A stretch of 64,000 bases of DNA from GCA-003244245 sp049673305 (lineage in GTDB: Bacteria > Actinomycetota > Actinomycetes > Mycobacteriales > Pseudonocardiaceae): contig JBATXM010000290.1 of the NCBI GenBank assembly GCA_049673305.1, positions 1 to 64,000 on the forward strand. Direction: 5' to 3'. Shown piece by piece: positions 41,698-51,458 of the stretch (the stretch's first letter is position 1; every line of letters begins with the position of its first letter). The position numbers and the translations under genes were made by a program. The notes beneath the pieces are model-generated. The model saw only the letters and a program-made list of their open reading frames with translations, was not told where the DNA came from and did not search any database.

Positions 41698-43065
41698 GTG
41701 TTTCATCACGGCGCTGCCCGTCTGGCTAGGCTTGCCCAGATCACGGCGATAGCCTGGGTAAACCGTCAGAGGGGGGTGCGGGAGGTGGCCCGTGAGATGC
41801 ACTACCACCGCACCGCGATCTCTCACCTGGAAGCCGGCCGTCATCCCGCGTCGCGGGAGTTCTGGGTCCGCGCCGATACAGTGTTAGGGGCGAAGGGAGC
41901 GCTCATCACGGCCTACGAGGCCCTGGAGACGGCCAGACGGGACACGGCAAGACGGGAAAACCCGGTGGGTGAACCACCCACTGCGCCAGGAGAAGGTGAC
42001 AGAGTGCAGCGGCGAGAAGCTCTCAGCTTAGGTCTCGCCGTAGCTGTTACTCCCGACGTGCTGGGCAGGGTGTTGGCTGGCGCCGCCGCTGAGGCGATGG
42101 AGTTCACCCAACTCGCCGGGGTGTCCACTGTCGGGCAGGGCACGCTGGAGCATCTCGAGTTAGTGGTGAGCGATCTCAACCGGGTCTATTCGAAGGACCC
42201 GCCGGCGGAGCAGTTCGTCGTGGCCCGTGCCTATCGGTCACGAGTCGATGAGCTGATCCGTGGCCGCCACACGCTGAAAGAGCTGCAAGCACTCTACGTC
42301 TATGCCGCGTGGTTGTCAGAGCTGTTGACATGGCTGGCAACCGATCTCGGCAACTTGCGCGCCGCGCGGGCATACGCCCTTGACTGCTACACCTACGCCG
42401 ATCAGGCAGGGCACGGTGAGTTGTGCGGGTGGGCGGCGAACGCCATGGCATCAATCGCCATGTATTCGGAACATCCTGACCGTGCGATGAGGGCTGCTAT
42501 GCAAGGTGTTGCCAAGGTTTCGGCCAGTCATCCGCTGGCTGTTTCGCTCCGTGCTCACGCGGCTCGCGCTTATGCTCGAGTGGGTCAGCGGGAGCCATGC
42601 GAAACGCTCTTCGTCGAAGCCCTGCGGCTGCATGAGCGACTGCCAGCCAGGCCACCCTGCCGGTTTGATACGGACACCGGCATCATTGCTTCCTACGCCA
42701 TGACCGCCTATCCCGCGTCCGCGTATATCTGGCTGGGGGATTTCGACACAGCCCGGACACACGGCGAAGCGGCCCTGGCAGCGATCGAGTCAGCGCCGCT
42801 TGGCAGTAGAGAACAACGATCGTCTTTTGCCCAGATTATCCTGGCCACGGCGCTGGTGGGATATGGTGCGCCCGACGACGCTGCGGCCCTGGGAAGTCAG
42901 GCATTGACGTCGGCTCGTGTGATCACGTCGGGGATGGTGACTTACGTCCGCGATCTTGACAGGGCGCTGGTGAGCCGCTACCCAAGGCGGGTCTGTGCCC
43001 GTGAGTTCCATGAGCAGTACCGGCATGTCGCTCAGCGTTCGACTGTTGGTGCGGGAGGAGCATGA
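41698..43065 (+). CDS. XRE regulator with TPR domain
   Basis: A 455-residue protein. The helix-turn-helix region carries EVAREMHYHRTAISHLEAGR followed by HPASREFWVRADTVLGA, a typical actinobacterial motif. The middle has RREALSLGLAVAVTPDVLG, and the C-terminal half is TPR-like (AARAYALDCYTYADQAGHGE, AARAYARVGQREPCETLFVE). The first 30 residues do not look like the normal N-terminus, so the beginning may be decayed or the GTG at 41698 may not be the true start. It lies just upstream of a deaminase gene, probably its target. Confidence 0.7.
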   Translation: MFHHGAARLARLAQITAIAWVNRQRGVREVAREMHYHRTAISHLEAGRHPASREFWVRADTVLGAKGALITAYEALETARRDTARRENPVGEPPTAPGEGDRVQRREALSLGLAVAVTPDVLGRVLAGAAAEAMEFTQLAGVSTVGQGTLEHLELVVSDLNRVYSKDPPAEQFVVARAYRSRVDELIRGRHTLKELQALYVYAAWLSELLTWLATDLGNLRAARAYALDCYTYADQAGHGELCGWAANAMASIAMYSEHPDRAMRAAMQGVAKVSASHPLAVSLRAHAARAYARVGQREPCETLFVEALRLHERLPARPPCRFDTDTGIIASYAMTAYPASAYIWLGDFDTARTHGEAALAAIESAPLGSREQRSSFAQIILATALVGYGAPDDAAALGSQALTSARVITSGMVTYVRDLDRALVSRYPRRVCAREFHEQYRHVAQRSTVGAGGA

Positions 43066-43220
43066 GCGAGACGGTGCCTAGCCACCAACTCAACCTCCCC
43101 TGGATACCGCGTTGGGCAGGTTCGCAACAACTTCAAGCGTGGCGGATTTCCACGACGCCATGCATGAAACGTACGCGCGGTGGAGCTTGTCTGCGGTTGA
43201 GGAAGAAGGGGGCTAGATGA
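43062..43220 (+). other. Short open frame between regulator and deaminase
   Basis: A 52-codon frame starts at an ATG overlapping the regulator stop (ATGA) and ends over the ATG of the deaminase. An alternative frame with more protein-like sequence (VADFHDAMHETYARWSLSAV, ending at 43216) overlaps it. One of them may be a small coupled peptide, or both are remains of one frameshifted gene. I do not recognise either. Confidence 0.3.
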
Positions 43221-43681
43221 CTCGGCCGACTCCTGCGGATTATGAGTGGATGGCGGTAGCCATAGCGCTGGCCCACCGGTGCCCACCAAGTCCTGGCGCC
43301 TTCTCGGTCGGTGCTGTCATCGTTGACCAGAACGGTGAGGAGATCAGCCGGGGATACTCTCGGGAAACTGACAGTCAGGTGCACGCTGAAGAGTCGGCGC
43401 TCGCGAAACTGGCAACCGACGATCCGCGCTTACAGACGGCCACGATCTACAGCACGTTGGAACCCTGCTCGCAACGAAAATCGCGCCCGCGTACCTGCAC
43501 CCAACTCATTCTCGAAGCGGGAATTTCGCGAGTTGTCCTGGCCTGGCGAGAACCCAGTCTCTTCGTCGCGGATTGCCAAGGTTATGAGTTGCTCGCCAAT
43601 GCTGGTGTGGCGGTGGTGAAAATTCCCGATCTAGCGGCGGAGGCGCAAGTGCCTAATGCTCATCTTTCGCTTGGGCCATGA
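43217..43681 (+). CDS. Cytidine/deoxycytidylate-deaminase-fold protein (RibD-like)
   Basis: A 154-residue zinc deaminase: DSQVHAEESALAKLATDD has the HAE zinc and proton-shuttle motif, and YSTLEPCSQRKSRPRTCTQL has the PCxxRxxPRxC motif of the riboflavin-type deaminases. A full RibD would carry a reductase domain; here only the deaminase domain is present. It may deaminate a pyrimidine or pteridine-like compound. It follows the XRE/TPR regulator and overlaps the end of the convergent moeA by 29 bases. Confidence 0.8.
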   Translation: MTRPTPADYEWMAVAIALAHRCPPSPGAFSVGAVIVDQNGEEISRGYSRETDSQVHAEESALAKLATDDPRLQTATIYSTLEPCSQRKSRPRTCTQLILEAGISRVVLAWREPSLFVADCQGYELLANAGVAVVKIPDLAAEAQVPNAHLSLGP

Positions 43682-44837
43682 TCGGTGCGCCGCGCAGCAG
43701 CTCCACCACGACCTCGGCCCCGACCGCGTGTCCGCTTGAGCCCGCCGGTATCCGAAGCAAGCCGTCGGCGCGCATCAAGGAACTGAGCGCACCAGCGCCC
43801 TTGCCAACCGGAATCGCCGCGTAGTGGTCCTGCTCACCAGCCGGGCCGTCCGCCCGAGCCAGATCGTCCATTCGAGCCAGATCATTTATTCGGGCCAGTC
43901 TGATCCGGACGTGCTCGTCGATCTCTGGGGAAGAGCGCACCTCCTGGGTAAGCCGGGCTCGCACCGTGGGCCGCTCGTGGATGGGGGTGCCCAGCAGCAA
44001 TCTGATCAGCGGCACGGCGAACGTCTCGAAGACGTGCGCCGCCGAGACCGGGTAGCCGGGCGCACCGATGGCCGGAACGGGCCTGGGGGCATGGATGAGC
44101 CCGAGAATCACCGGATGGCCAGGGCGCATCGCGACTCCACGCACCGCTACGTGGCCCAACCCGGCCAGCACGGCCGCAGTGTGGTCGCCACGACCTGAGC
44201 TCGTGCCGGCGATGATGATCACGAGATCGGCCCGATCAATGATTCCGCTCACAGCTGTGGTAATCCGGCTCGGGTCATTGCGTTCGACCGGGAGCATTAA
44301 CGTCGCGCAGCCTGCTTCACGCGCGTACGCGGCCAACATCAGAGAGTTCGTATCGAGAACCTCGCCGCGGTTGAGCGCTGATCCGATGGGTCGCACTTCA
44401 TCACCGGTGGGCAGTATCGCGATCATTGGTTTTTCCCGCACCATCAGGTCACTGTGTCCCGCTGCGGCCACCACAGCCACATCGATGGGGCGCAGCCGGT
44501 GGCCCGTGGGGAGCAGTGGCTCGCCCACCAGAATGTCCTCGCCGATGCACCGAACGTGCCGGTTCGCGGTTACCGGCGCGACGAGCTGGACAGCACCGTC
44601 GTCCCGGTACTGGACATGCTCGCGCATCACGACGGCATCGAATCCCGGCGATAACGGATCGCCGGTGTCAACCGGGTCGAACTGGCCAGGGCTCAGCAGC
44701 ACCGGCGACGTCTCCGACGCGCCAGCGGTGGTCGTGGCGAGTACGGCGATTCCGTCCATTGCGGCCACCTCGTGCGCCGGTGAGGACCATCGAGCATGCA
44801 CTGGCACAGCGGTCACCCGGCTGACCGCTTCCGCCAC
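43653..44837 (-). CDS. moeA: Molybdopterin molybdotransferase (MoeA-like), N-terminus missing
   Basis: A protein of about 394 residues. VHARWSSPAHEVAAMDGIAV is the conserved MoeA domain with the AMDG signature, MIAILPTGDEVRPIGSALNR is the substrate-binding motif with GDE, and VIIIAGTSSGRGDHTAAVLA and VGKGAGALSSLMRADGLLRI follow. MoeA inserts molybdate into adenylylated molybdopterin. In-frame sequence upstream of the GTG at 44837 (GHAFLRWRRACLKVGWRPQL) looks like the missing first helix, but no start codon exists in it before the TGA that closes the frame. The true start may have been lost. Confidence 0.75.
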   Translation of the reverse strand: MAEAVSRVTAVPVHARWSSPAHEVAAMDGIAVLATTTAGASETSPVLLSPGQFDPVDTGDPLSPGFDAVVMREHVQYRDDGAVQLVAPVTANRHVRCIGEDILVGEPLLPTGHRLRPIDVAVVAAAGHSDLMVREKPMIAILPTGDEVRPIGSALNRGEVLDTNSLMLAAYAREAGCATLMLPVERNDPSRITTAVSGIIDRADLVIIIAGTSSGRGDHTAAVLAGLGHVAVRGVAMRPGHPVILGLIHAPRPVPAIGAPGYPVSAAHVFETFAVPLIRLLLGTPIHERPTVRARLTQEVRSSPEIDEHVRIRLARINDLARMDDLARADGPAGEQDHYAAIPVGKGAGALSSLMRADGLLRIPAGSSGHAVGAEVVVELLRGAPIMAQAKDEH

Positions 44838-44982
44838 GCCGACCCGTTCGGCGCCCAGCTGGGGCCTCCACCCAACCTTTAAGCAGGCGCGCCGCCACCT
44901 CAGGAAGGCATGGCCGACCGGATCCAGATCAGGGTTTGGGTGTTCGCCTGATATGTCTCCACCTGCTATCGCTAAGAAATGA

Positions 44983-46656
44983 TCATGTTGTCGCGAAGTG
45001 TGTCGTCGAAGTCAGCAACATGCTCGTCAGGGTGAGTGTGTGCTTTCCCGGGGACAGCGTCAATGATGCCGGATCAACCACGTACGAGACCGAACCTCGG
45101 GTGTTCGCCGTGATAGTCGCCACCTCGCGGTTGTCGATTTCGATCTTGACGGGATGGCGGGGCAGGAAACCCGCCGCCACCATGGACGTCGAGCCACCGG
45201 GACCGATGTTGGTGCTGGTGAGCGCCACGCTGTTGCGCAACCGCGTCAACACGTCGAGTGCCTGCCGCTGCGGGGAGCCAGGTCCGTTCTGGGCGCGGGT
45301 TGCCGCGACGAGATCCGGGACGAATCTGCTCGCGTCGATCGTGCCCCAGCCACTGACCACATCGAATCCGGTGGTAGCCGGGAAACCGGGGACGAGCACC
45401 GTTCCCACCGTCGTCGAGTTGTTCCCGGTAACGACGTCGGCTATTCCGGCGTGCGCCCCGCGCGGACCCATGACGTCGTAGAGCACGTTGTTGATCGGAC
45501 CGACGCTGCCCTGGTTCACCTGCGCAGCCAGGGCAAGCACGCCGGCGAACAACGGTGCCGCCTCGGAGGTCCCGTGCTGGGCGTCCATGGTGATGTCGGG
45601 AACTGAGCGCATGGTGCTGCGGGTGATGGCAGCGACCCGGTCCTGGTAGGCCGGCCGCAGGTACACCGAGGAGTAGCCGGCGCCCGAGGAGAACGTGCCG
45701 CGATGCCACACCGGGTCGAGGCCCAGCCGCCGTCCCAGAATGTCAAGGTTGGGGACGCTACCGCCGACTGCGGTGACCCAGGGAGAGTCATCCCAGGTCG
45801 CGGTGTCCGGCGTCGTGGTGGTGTCCCCGCACTGCGAGCTGGCCACCGGGAGGTTCTGGACCACGCCGCAGTCGCCGGTTGCCACCACCACCGGGATGCC
45901 AGCGGCCGCGGCGGACAGCAGACCCGGGTCCTGCGCGGTGATTTCCGCCTTGCCGTAGCGGTAGGTGCTCTCGCCGGTTCCGTCGCTGATCGAGATGGCG
46001 TCGGCCAGATGGTTTTTGCTGATGTACTCCAGTGCCTGCATCATCTCTGGGGGCGCTACCTGGCTCGCGGCGTCATCAGTGATCTCACTGTCCGCCGGAG
46101 TCGCGGTAATCAGTATCTTGGCGTACGGCGCGATCAGATGGGCGGCCTGCACGTCGAGTTCGAGTTCGTTTTTCCACGCGTCACACGACCCGTAGCTGCC
46201 CAGCGCGACCATTCCCGGCGGGCATTGCGCTGGCAGGTGACCCTCCCCTGAGGGATAGCTGGTCTGGATATCAGGATCGGGTAGCCCGTATTTCTGGTCG
46301 AACGCCTTGATGACATCGTTGATCTGCGGGTCGTCCCAGCCTTCGACCAGCGCGATGGTCGTTCCCGTTCCGTCGATGCCCTTCTTCCACAGCTCACCGA
46401 TGTTGTAGTCGAGGATGTCCTGCGGCCCCGGAGTTGAGGTGGCGAACTGCGGGTAGTTCTTGGTCATGGTGTCCAGGACGGCGCGCAGCGTTCTGATGTG
46501 ATCCTGGTTGGGCTGTAATCGCGGGACGGTGCCCCAGCCGCTTCGGCCGGCGTGGCTACCCAGTACGCCGGTCACACCGCATGACGCTACGAGCGTGGCC
46601 GCGACGAAGAGCACAACTATCCGCGTCGCCATAACCGATTGAAACCGCCCGGTCAT
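44983..46656 (-). CDS. Secreted S53 (sedolisin-type) serine peptidase
   Basis: A 557-residue protein with an export signal (RIVVLFVAATLVASC, with a lipobox-like Cys). The sedolisin catalytic set is Glu and Asp in ELELDVQAAHL and Ser in QHGTSEAAPLFAGVLALA; SDGTGESTYRYGKAE and VVATGDCGVVQNLP give the oxyanion Asp region. The end is an Ig-like beta domain (SLTLSPGKHTLTL). It would be an acid-active extracellular or cell-bound protease. The start at 46656 overlaps the stop of the CtaG-like gene by four bases (ATGA), and a later ATG at 46632 is possible. Confidence 0.85.
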   Translation of the reverse strand: MTGRFQSVMATRIVVLFVAATLVASCGVTGVLGSHAGRSGWGTVPRLQPNQDHIRTLRAVLDTMTKNYPQFATSTPGPQDILDYNIGELWKKGIDGTGTTIALVEGWDDPQINDVIKAFDQKYGLPDPDIQTSYPSGEGHLPAQCPPGMVALGSYGSCDAWKNELELDVQAAHLIAPYAKILITATPADSEITDDAASQVAPPEMMQALEYISKNHLADAISISDGTGESTYRYGKAEITAQDPGLLSAAAAGIPVVVATGDCGVVQNLPVASSQCGDTTTTPDTATWDDSPWVTAVGGSVPNLDILGRRLGLDPVWHRGTFSSGAGYSSVYLRPAYQDRVAAITRSTMRSVPDITMDAQHGTSEAAPLFAGVLALAAQVNQGSVGPINNVLYDVMGPRGAHAGIADVVTGNNSTTVGTVLVPGFPATTGFDVVSGWGTIDASRFVPDLVAATRAQNGPGSPQRQALDVLTRLRNSVALTSTNIGPGGSTSMVAAGFLPRHPVKIEIDNREVATITANTRGSVSYVVDPASLTLSPGKHTLTLTSMLLTSTTHFATT

Positions 46657-47609
46657 CGGCGGAATCGTTGGGCTAGTTCGGGGTGGTCCTCCCACCACAG
46701 CCGGGGCTGGGTTGCCGGGGAGGTTGCCGGGGTTTCCGCGCGGGTGTCTAGTTCGGCATCGATGACCGCAGCGTGGCGCTGGTCTTCCCGCATCATCCGG
46801 TTCACCACAGCGGCCAGGAAGGGCAGGCCCGCCAGGTCACCACCGATCCACAACACCCCGGCGCCGATGATCTGATCCAGTCGCAGGTCCGGCCCCCATC
46901 CCCGGTGCAGCGCCTGGTAATAGTGTGGGGCGACCAACGGACCCAGCCACAGCGTCAATCCCAATACCCCATCGAAGATCACTTCTGCCACGCTGATTGC
47001 CATGGTCAGCAGGTACGGATCGGTGCGCGGGGTGGGGTCGATGCGAAGTCGGGTCCAGAAATAGAAGAATCCGGCGGTGACCAGGCCGACGCCAACCGCT
47101 GCGCCGACGAGCGCTGACCGCAGGCTGGCCGCATACAGCGGCGTCAGGTAAAGGATGAACAGCGGAGCGATCAGCGCGGCGGTCACCACCACGGGGAAGG
47201 TCACAGCGCGAGCTGCCCTGCTGCGCAGAACCCGGCCGGCTCTTCGGGTGGCCGAAACTGGCAGCACCTCACGGAGCAGGGTCAGCGGCGCGCCCAGGGC
47301 CAGCAACATCGGCGTGATCATAAGCAGTGTGATGTTCTGCACCGCGCGGTCCCAGAACAGGGTGCCGGCATAGACGCCGACGACGCTCACCGTCACCAGC
47401 AGGATCGACCCCAGACCGGTCAGAAACCACCACGACCGGCCTGCCGGCCAGGCCACGCCACCTCGGCGCAGCCGATGCACTCCCAGCCCGTACGCGATCC
47501 CCAGCGCGGCCACCACCGCCAGCACTCCCGGGTTGGGCGTCCACGCGGTCAGGAGCCACCCCCACGTCAGTGGAGTCAATGAAGGAGGAAAAGCCGTCAC
47601 CACATCCAT
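46653..47609 (-). CDS. CtaG-family cytochrome c oxidase assembly-like membrane protein
   Basis: A protein of about 318 residues with eight to nine membrane helices. The pattern LTWGWLLTAWTPNPGVLAVV at the start, WDRAVQNITLLMITPMLLAL in the middle, and DLRLDQIIGAGVLWIGGDLA suits the caa3_CtaG family linked to copper insertion into cytochrome oxidase. No oxidase genes are present in the window. The adjoining peptidase gene is coupled to it. The start at 47609 (MDVV) is preferred over the GTG at 47630. Confidence 0.8.
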   Translation of the reverse strand: MDVVTAFPPSLTPLTWGWLLTAWTPNPGVLAVVAALGIAYGLGVHRLRRGGVAWPAGRSWWFLTGLGSILLVTVSVVGVYAGTLFWDRAVQNITLLMITPMLLALGAPLTLLREVLPVSATRRAGRVLRSRAARAVTFPVVVTAALIAPLFILYLTPLYAASLRSALVGAAVGVGLVTAGFFYFWTRLRIDPTPRTDPYLLTMAISVAEVIFDGVLGLTLWLGPLVAPHYYQALHRGWGPDLRLDQIIGAGVLWIGGDLAGLPFLAAVVNRMMREDQRHAAVIDAELDTRAETPATSPATQPRLWWEDHPELAQRFRR

Positions 47610-47678
47610 GCTCACCGCACCAGAGTGCACCTCATCCGGCAGTCGGGTCGACTGCTGTGTGCGGTGACTCCGCTGGGA

Positions 47679-49379
47679 TTAGGTAACACAGGGAATCCCG
47701 GAGCCGGAGACGCTGTTGGGGTCGGTGGGCTGCGCGTCGTTGTGGGCTGCGCCGGCCGGTGCTGGCGGCGGGGAGTCCCCGGCGGGGACCGTGCCGAGGG
47801 TGTCGGGCATGGTGTAGTCAGCGCCCAGGACCACCCGGAGGTGCCCGGTCGTTGTTGTCGCGTCCTGTTCCGTCGGTAGCCCGCCGAGCATGGCGGCCAG
47901 GGTCTTCGCTGCCGGCGCGGAGCGAGGATCCGGGTAATAGATCATCGTTTTACTCAGGTGGCGACGGGCGTTGCTGGTCACACCTGGGGTGAAGCCGGTA
48001 GTGCGCAGAGCGTGTTCCAGCGCGGCCGCCAGCCCGTTTCGGTTGGTGGCGTTGACCACGTCCACGGTGCCCGACTGGGTGCCGCCGGAACCTGGGGCAG
48101 GTGGAGGAGCCGAAGGCGACGTGGGGGTGTGCGCCCCGATCAGGTTGTGCACGAGGGCCTGGATCTCGGGCACGTTGACGATGTTGACGTCCTCACCGGC
48201 GGCGTTTGTGCCGAAACGGACGATTGGCAGGGTCGTGAAGGTGATGTTTCCACCGGTCAGCGCGGAGGCCTGCTGGGCGAAGGGCAGCAGCTCCAGACCG
48301 GTGTCGGCGGCGATGTTCTGCTTGGCCACAGTGATCAACCCGCGCAGTCGCGCCGGGTTGAGAAACGTCCCGGCCTGCTTGAGCTGGTAGACCAGTGAGG
48401 CGATGAAGGCCTGTTGGCGGCGTTCACGATCCAGATCGGTGAAGTTCAGCCGGGGATGGGCATTGTCGCGCCGCTGGCGGACGAACGCCACCGCCTGGGC
48501 GGCGTTGATCTGCTGGTAACCCCGGTGGAAATCCGCACCGGAGTAACTGTCGCGGGTGTCCTCATTCAGGCACACCGTGATCGGTGCCACCACTTGGGCG
48601 AGCTGGTAGAAAGCCACCATGGTCACTTCCACAAAGTGGTCGATCGGCACGCCTCCCAACAATTGGGAGACCGTGTCGACTTCCTCCCGGCGACCGGCGT
48701 CGCGGCTTTGCTGTTCCAGGCTGACTTGGTCGGTCACGCCGGCAGCCACCAGCTTTTTGTGTTCCTGGTCGAAGGCAAACCCATAGGCCTGCTTGATCTT
48801 TCCTTTCGTGATGCCGTCCGGAGCGTCTGGGAGGTCGACGTAGTCGTCGCGGGGAATGGAGATGGCCGTGGCCTTGGCGCCATCCCCGGGGAGGTGAACC
48901 AGAATCAACACGTTGGCGTTGTACCCGCCGACCTGCTGGTCACCGGCATGTAACGCCTGGTATATCTCCGGTGATAACGGGTGCCCGTTCTCATCCAGGC
49001 GGCTGTCCAATCCCATGATCAGAATATTGGTATCACCGCTAGCCGACTTGGGGGCATCGCCGCGAATGGCATCTGACCTACCGATCCCACCCAAAAGATC
49101 CTGGTATTGACTCCAGCTGTATCCGGTGACGGTCAACACCAGCAGCGACACCACCGCCACCGCCCAGCGGGCGACCAACCCCCATCGGCGAGCGCCGTGA
49201 CGAGCCGTGCGACGCCTGGGACGTCCGGACTGCCAACCCTCCCGACCACCACGGTCTCCGCCGGTCCGGACCTGGGCCCTCCCCGCCCGGACCTGCGTTC
49301 GCCCTGGGGGCGCCGCGCGACGCCGACGGTCACCGCGGGTAGGGCCGCCAGGACCCAAGCGTCCATCTCCACCAGCCAC
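47679..49379 (-). CDS. LCP (LytR-CpsA-Psr) family cell-wall glycopolymer transferase
   Basis: A protein of about 566 residues with one N-terminal membrane helix (WAVAVVSLLVLTVTGYSWS, after a long Arg-rich cytosolic segment), an LCP domain (NILIMGLDSRLDENGH, KATAISIPRDDYVDLP and AVAFVRQRRDNAHPRLNFTD, with Arg and Asp residues that bind pyrophosphate) and a C-terminal LytR_C domain (TVDVVNATNRNGLAAALEH). It attaches teichoic-acid or arabinogalactan-type polymers to peptidoglycan. The first 60 residues are Gly/Arg-rich, and the start at the GTG at 49379 is uncertain. Confidence 0.88.
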   Translation of the reverse strand: MAGGDGRLGPGGPTRGDRRRRAAPPGRTQVRAGRAQVRTGGDRGGREGWQSGRPRRRTARHGARRWGLVARWAVAVVSLLVLTVTGYSWSQYQDLLGGIGRSDAIRGDAPKSASGDTNILIMGLDSRLDENGHPLSPEIYQALHAGDQQVGGYNANVLILVHLPGDGAKATAISIPRDDYVDLPDAPDGITKGKIKQAYGFAFDQEHKKLVAAGVTDQVSLEQQSRDAGRREEVDTVSQLLGGVPIDHFVEVTMVAFYQLAQVVAPITVCLNEDTRDSYSGADFHRGYQQINAAQAVAFVRQRRDNAHPRLNFTDLDRERRQQAFIASLVYQLKQAGTFLNPARLRGLITVAKQNIAADTGLELLPFAQQASALTGGNITFTTLPIVRFGTNAAGEDVNIVNVPEIQALVHNLIGAHTPTSPSAPPPAPGSGGTQSGTVDVVNATNRNGLAAALEHALRTTGFTPGVTSNARRHLSKTMIYYPDPRSAPAAKTLAAMLGGLPTEQDATTTTGHLRVVLGADYTMPDTLGTVPAGDSPPPAPAGAAHNDAQPTDPNSVSGSGIPCVT

Positions 49380-49559
49380 AGCACTCCCTGTACCTGCGGG
49401 TTACCGGGTACTAAGTCCCGGTTGTCCGCGCACACGGTATCTGGTCGCGGTCAGGAACAAACCCGAACATGACGTGGCGAGGGCGCAGGTCAGGCCGTCC
49501 AGTCGCGCCGTCCGGCCAACCGGGGCTTAAAACAGATGCCGATGCGGCACTATCGGGGG

Positions 49560-51431
49560 GTGAACGCAGCGACGCATTCCGCGACCATCCCTGGCACCCT
49601 GTTCGACGACTCGAACGCGGAGGCCCGCTGGCGGGCCCGGTTCACCGCACCCCGGGTCAGCCTGCCGCAGTGGGCTCTCGACGCCCCAGACCGTTGCCTG
49701 TACGCCTCCAACGCGTCGGGTACCTGGGAGGTTTACGTGTGGGACCGCGCCACCGGGACGCACCGGCAAGTCACCGACCGGCCGCAGGGCACCCACATCG
49801 CCACCATGACGCCCGACGGTGAGCAGGTGTGGTGGTTCGCCGACACCGATGGCGACGAGTTCGGCAGTTGGATGACTGAGCCGTTCGGTGGGCGGCCCCC
49901 TGACGAGCAGCCACAACCGGCCATGCCGGGTACCGCACCCGGCTACCCGGCCGGGCTGGACCTTGGCCGGCGCAGCGCGGCGATCGGCGCCTCCACCGAC
50001 GAGGGCACCACGGTGTGGATCTCGCGGGACGGCACCGCTGAAGTCGTCTACCACAGCGAGCACGATGCCGGGGTGGGCGCCCTGTCCCGCGACGAGCGGT
50101 TGCTCGCGATCGTCCATTCCGAGCACGGCGACTGCCGCCATCCCGCGATCCGGGTGCTCGACGCGGATGGGGACACCCCAGGCTCGCCGGTCGCTGACAA
50201 GTGGGACGGTCCCGGCAAGGGCCTAGAGGTGCTCGGCTTCGCCCCCCTCGAGGGCGACCCCCGGCTGCTGCTCGTCCACGAGCGGCGCGGCCGTCAAGAA
50301 CTGCTGATCTGGGACGTCGCAGCGAACTCCGAAACCGAGATCACGTTGGACCTGCCCGGCGAGGTAGTCGCCGACTGGTATCCCGACGGCACCGCGCTGC
50401 TCGTCTTACACCAGTATGCGGCCCGCTCCACGCTGCACCGTTACCAGCTGGCCACTGGTGAGCTGGTCACGCTGGACATTCCCCTCGGCACGATCGGCGG
50501 TGCGGCGGTCCGGCCAGATGGCACTGTTGAGTACGCGTGGTCCTGCGCCGCTGCGCCACCCACGATCCGGGCCTTGCACCCGGATGGCACTGATCGCGCG
50601 CTGCTGTGCCCGCAGGGCGAGCCGGCGCCGGGTTCACAATCCCTGACCGACCAGTTCGTACCGACCCCGCACGGAGCCGTACACGCCCTGGTGGCCACTC
50701 CGGACGGCACCTCCAAGGGTGCACTGCCCACGGTGTTCCTGCTGCACGGCGGACCGCACGAGGCCGACAAGGACCGCTTCTGCGCGGTCCGAGCGCTCTG
50801 GCTGGACGCGGGCTTCGCCGTGGTACACGTCAACTACCGGGGATCGACCGGCTACGGCTCAGCATGGCGGGACGCGATCGAGGGACGGCCAGGGCTGGCC
50901 GAGCTGGAGGACGTCGCGGCCGTACACGACTGGGCGATCTCCAGCGGGTTCGCCGACCCGGCGAGGTGCGTCGTGGAGGGCTGGTCCTGGGGCGGTTATC
51001 TGACTTTGCTCGCCCTCGGGATCCAGCCGCAGCGCTGGGCGGCCGGGGTAGCCGGGATCCCGGTAGCCGACTACGTAGCCGCTTACGCCGACGAGATGGA
51101 ACCGCTGCGGGCCTTTGACCGAGCGCTGTTCGGCGGCTCGCCCGATGAGCTGCCCGAGCTCTACGGAAAAGCGTCTCCGATCAGCTACGTGGCTGACGTG
51201 CGCGCGCCGGTGCTGATCCTGGCCGGGGAGAACGATCCGCGCTGCCCAATCCGCCAGATCGATAACTACCTTGCCCGGTGCACCGAGCTGCATAAGCCCT
51301 ACCGGTGCTACCGCTACGACGCGGGACACGGGTCGCTGGTCGTGGCCGAGGATCTCCGGCACGCCGCCGTTGAGGTGACATTTGTCCGCGAAGTGCTGTG
51401 TGGGCTTTACCCTGGGTCAACGTGGCGGTAA
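49560..51431 (+). CDS. S9-family serine peptidase (acyl-aminoacyl-peptidase-like)
   Basis: A protein of about 623 residues. The N-terminal half is a beta-propeller (TWEVYVWDRATGTHRQVTD), and the C-terminal alpha/beta-hydrolase domain has the nucleophile in CVVEGWSWGGYLTLLAL, the acid in LILAGENDPRCP and the His in YRYDAGHGSLV. It cleaves short peptides, probably in the cytosol, since no signal peptide is seen. I choose the GTG at 49560: CACTAT a few bases upstream could be a -10 hexamer, which would make the message leaderless. ATGs at 49536 and 49542 are alternatives. Confidence 0.88.
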   Translation: MNAATHSATIPGTLFDDSNAEARWRARFTAPRVSLPQWALDAPDRCLYASNASGTWEVYVWDRATGTHRQVTDRPQGTHIATMTPDGEQVWWFADTDGDEFGSWMTEPFGGRPPDEQPQPAMPGTAPGYPAGLDLGRRSAAIGASTDEGTTVWISRDGTAEVVYHSEHDAGVGALSRDERLLAIVHSEHGDCRHPAIRVLDADGDTPGSPVADKWDGPGKGLEVLGFAPLEGDPRLLLVHERRGRQELLIWDVAANSETEITLDLPGEVVADWYPDGTALLVLHQYAARSTLHRYQLATGELVTLDIPLGTIGGAAVRPDGTVEYAWSCAAAPPTIRALHPDGTDRALLCPQGEPAPGSQSLTDQFVPTPHGAVHALVATPDGTSKGALPTVFLLHGGPHEADKDRFCAVRALWLDAGFAVVHVNYRGSTGYGSAWRDAIEGRPGLAELEDVAAVHDWAISSGFADPARCVVEGWSWGGYLTLLALGIQPQRWAAGVAGIPVADYVAAYADEMEPLRAFDRALFGGSPDELPELYGKASPISYVADVRAPVLILAGENDPRCPIRQIDNYLARCTELHKPYRCYRYDAGHGSLVVAEDLRHAAVEVTFVREVLCGLYPGSTWR

Positions 51432-51458
51432 CGCGTAGCGCGGAAGCTGGGCCAGGAG

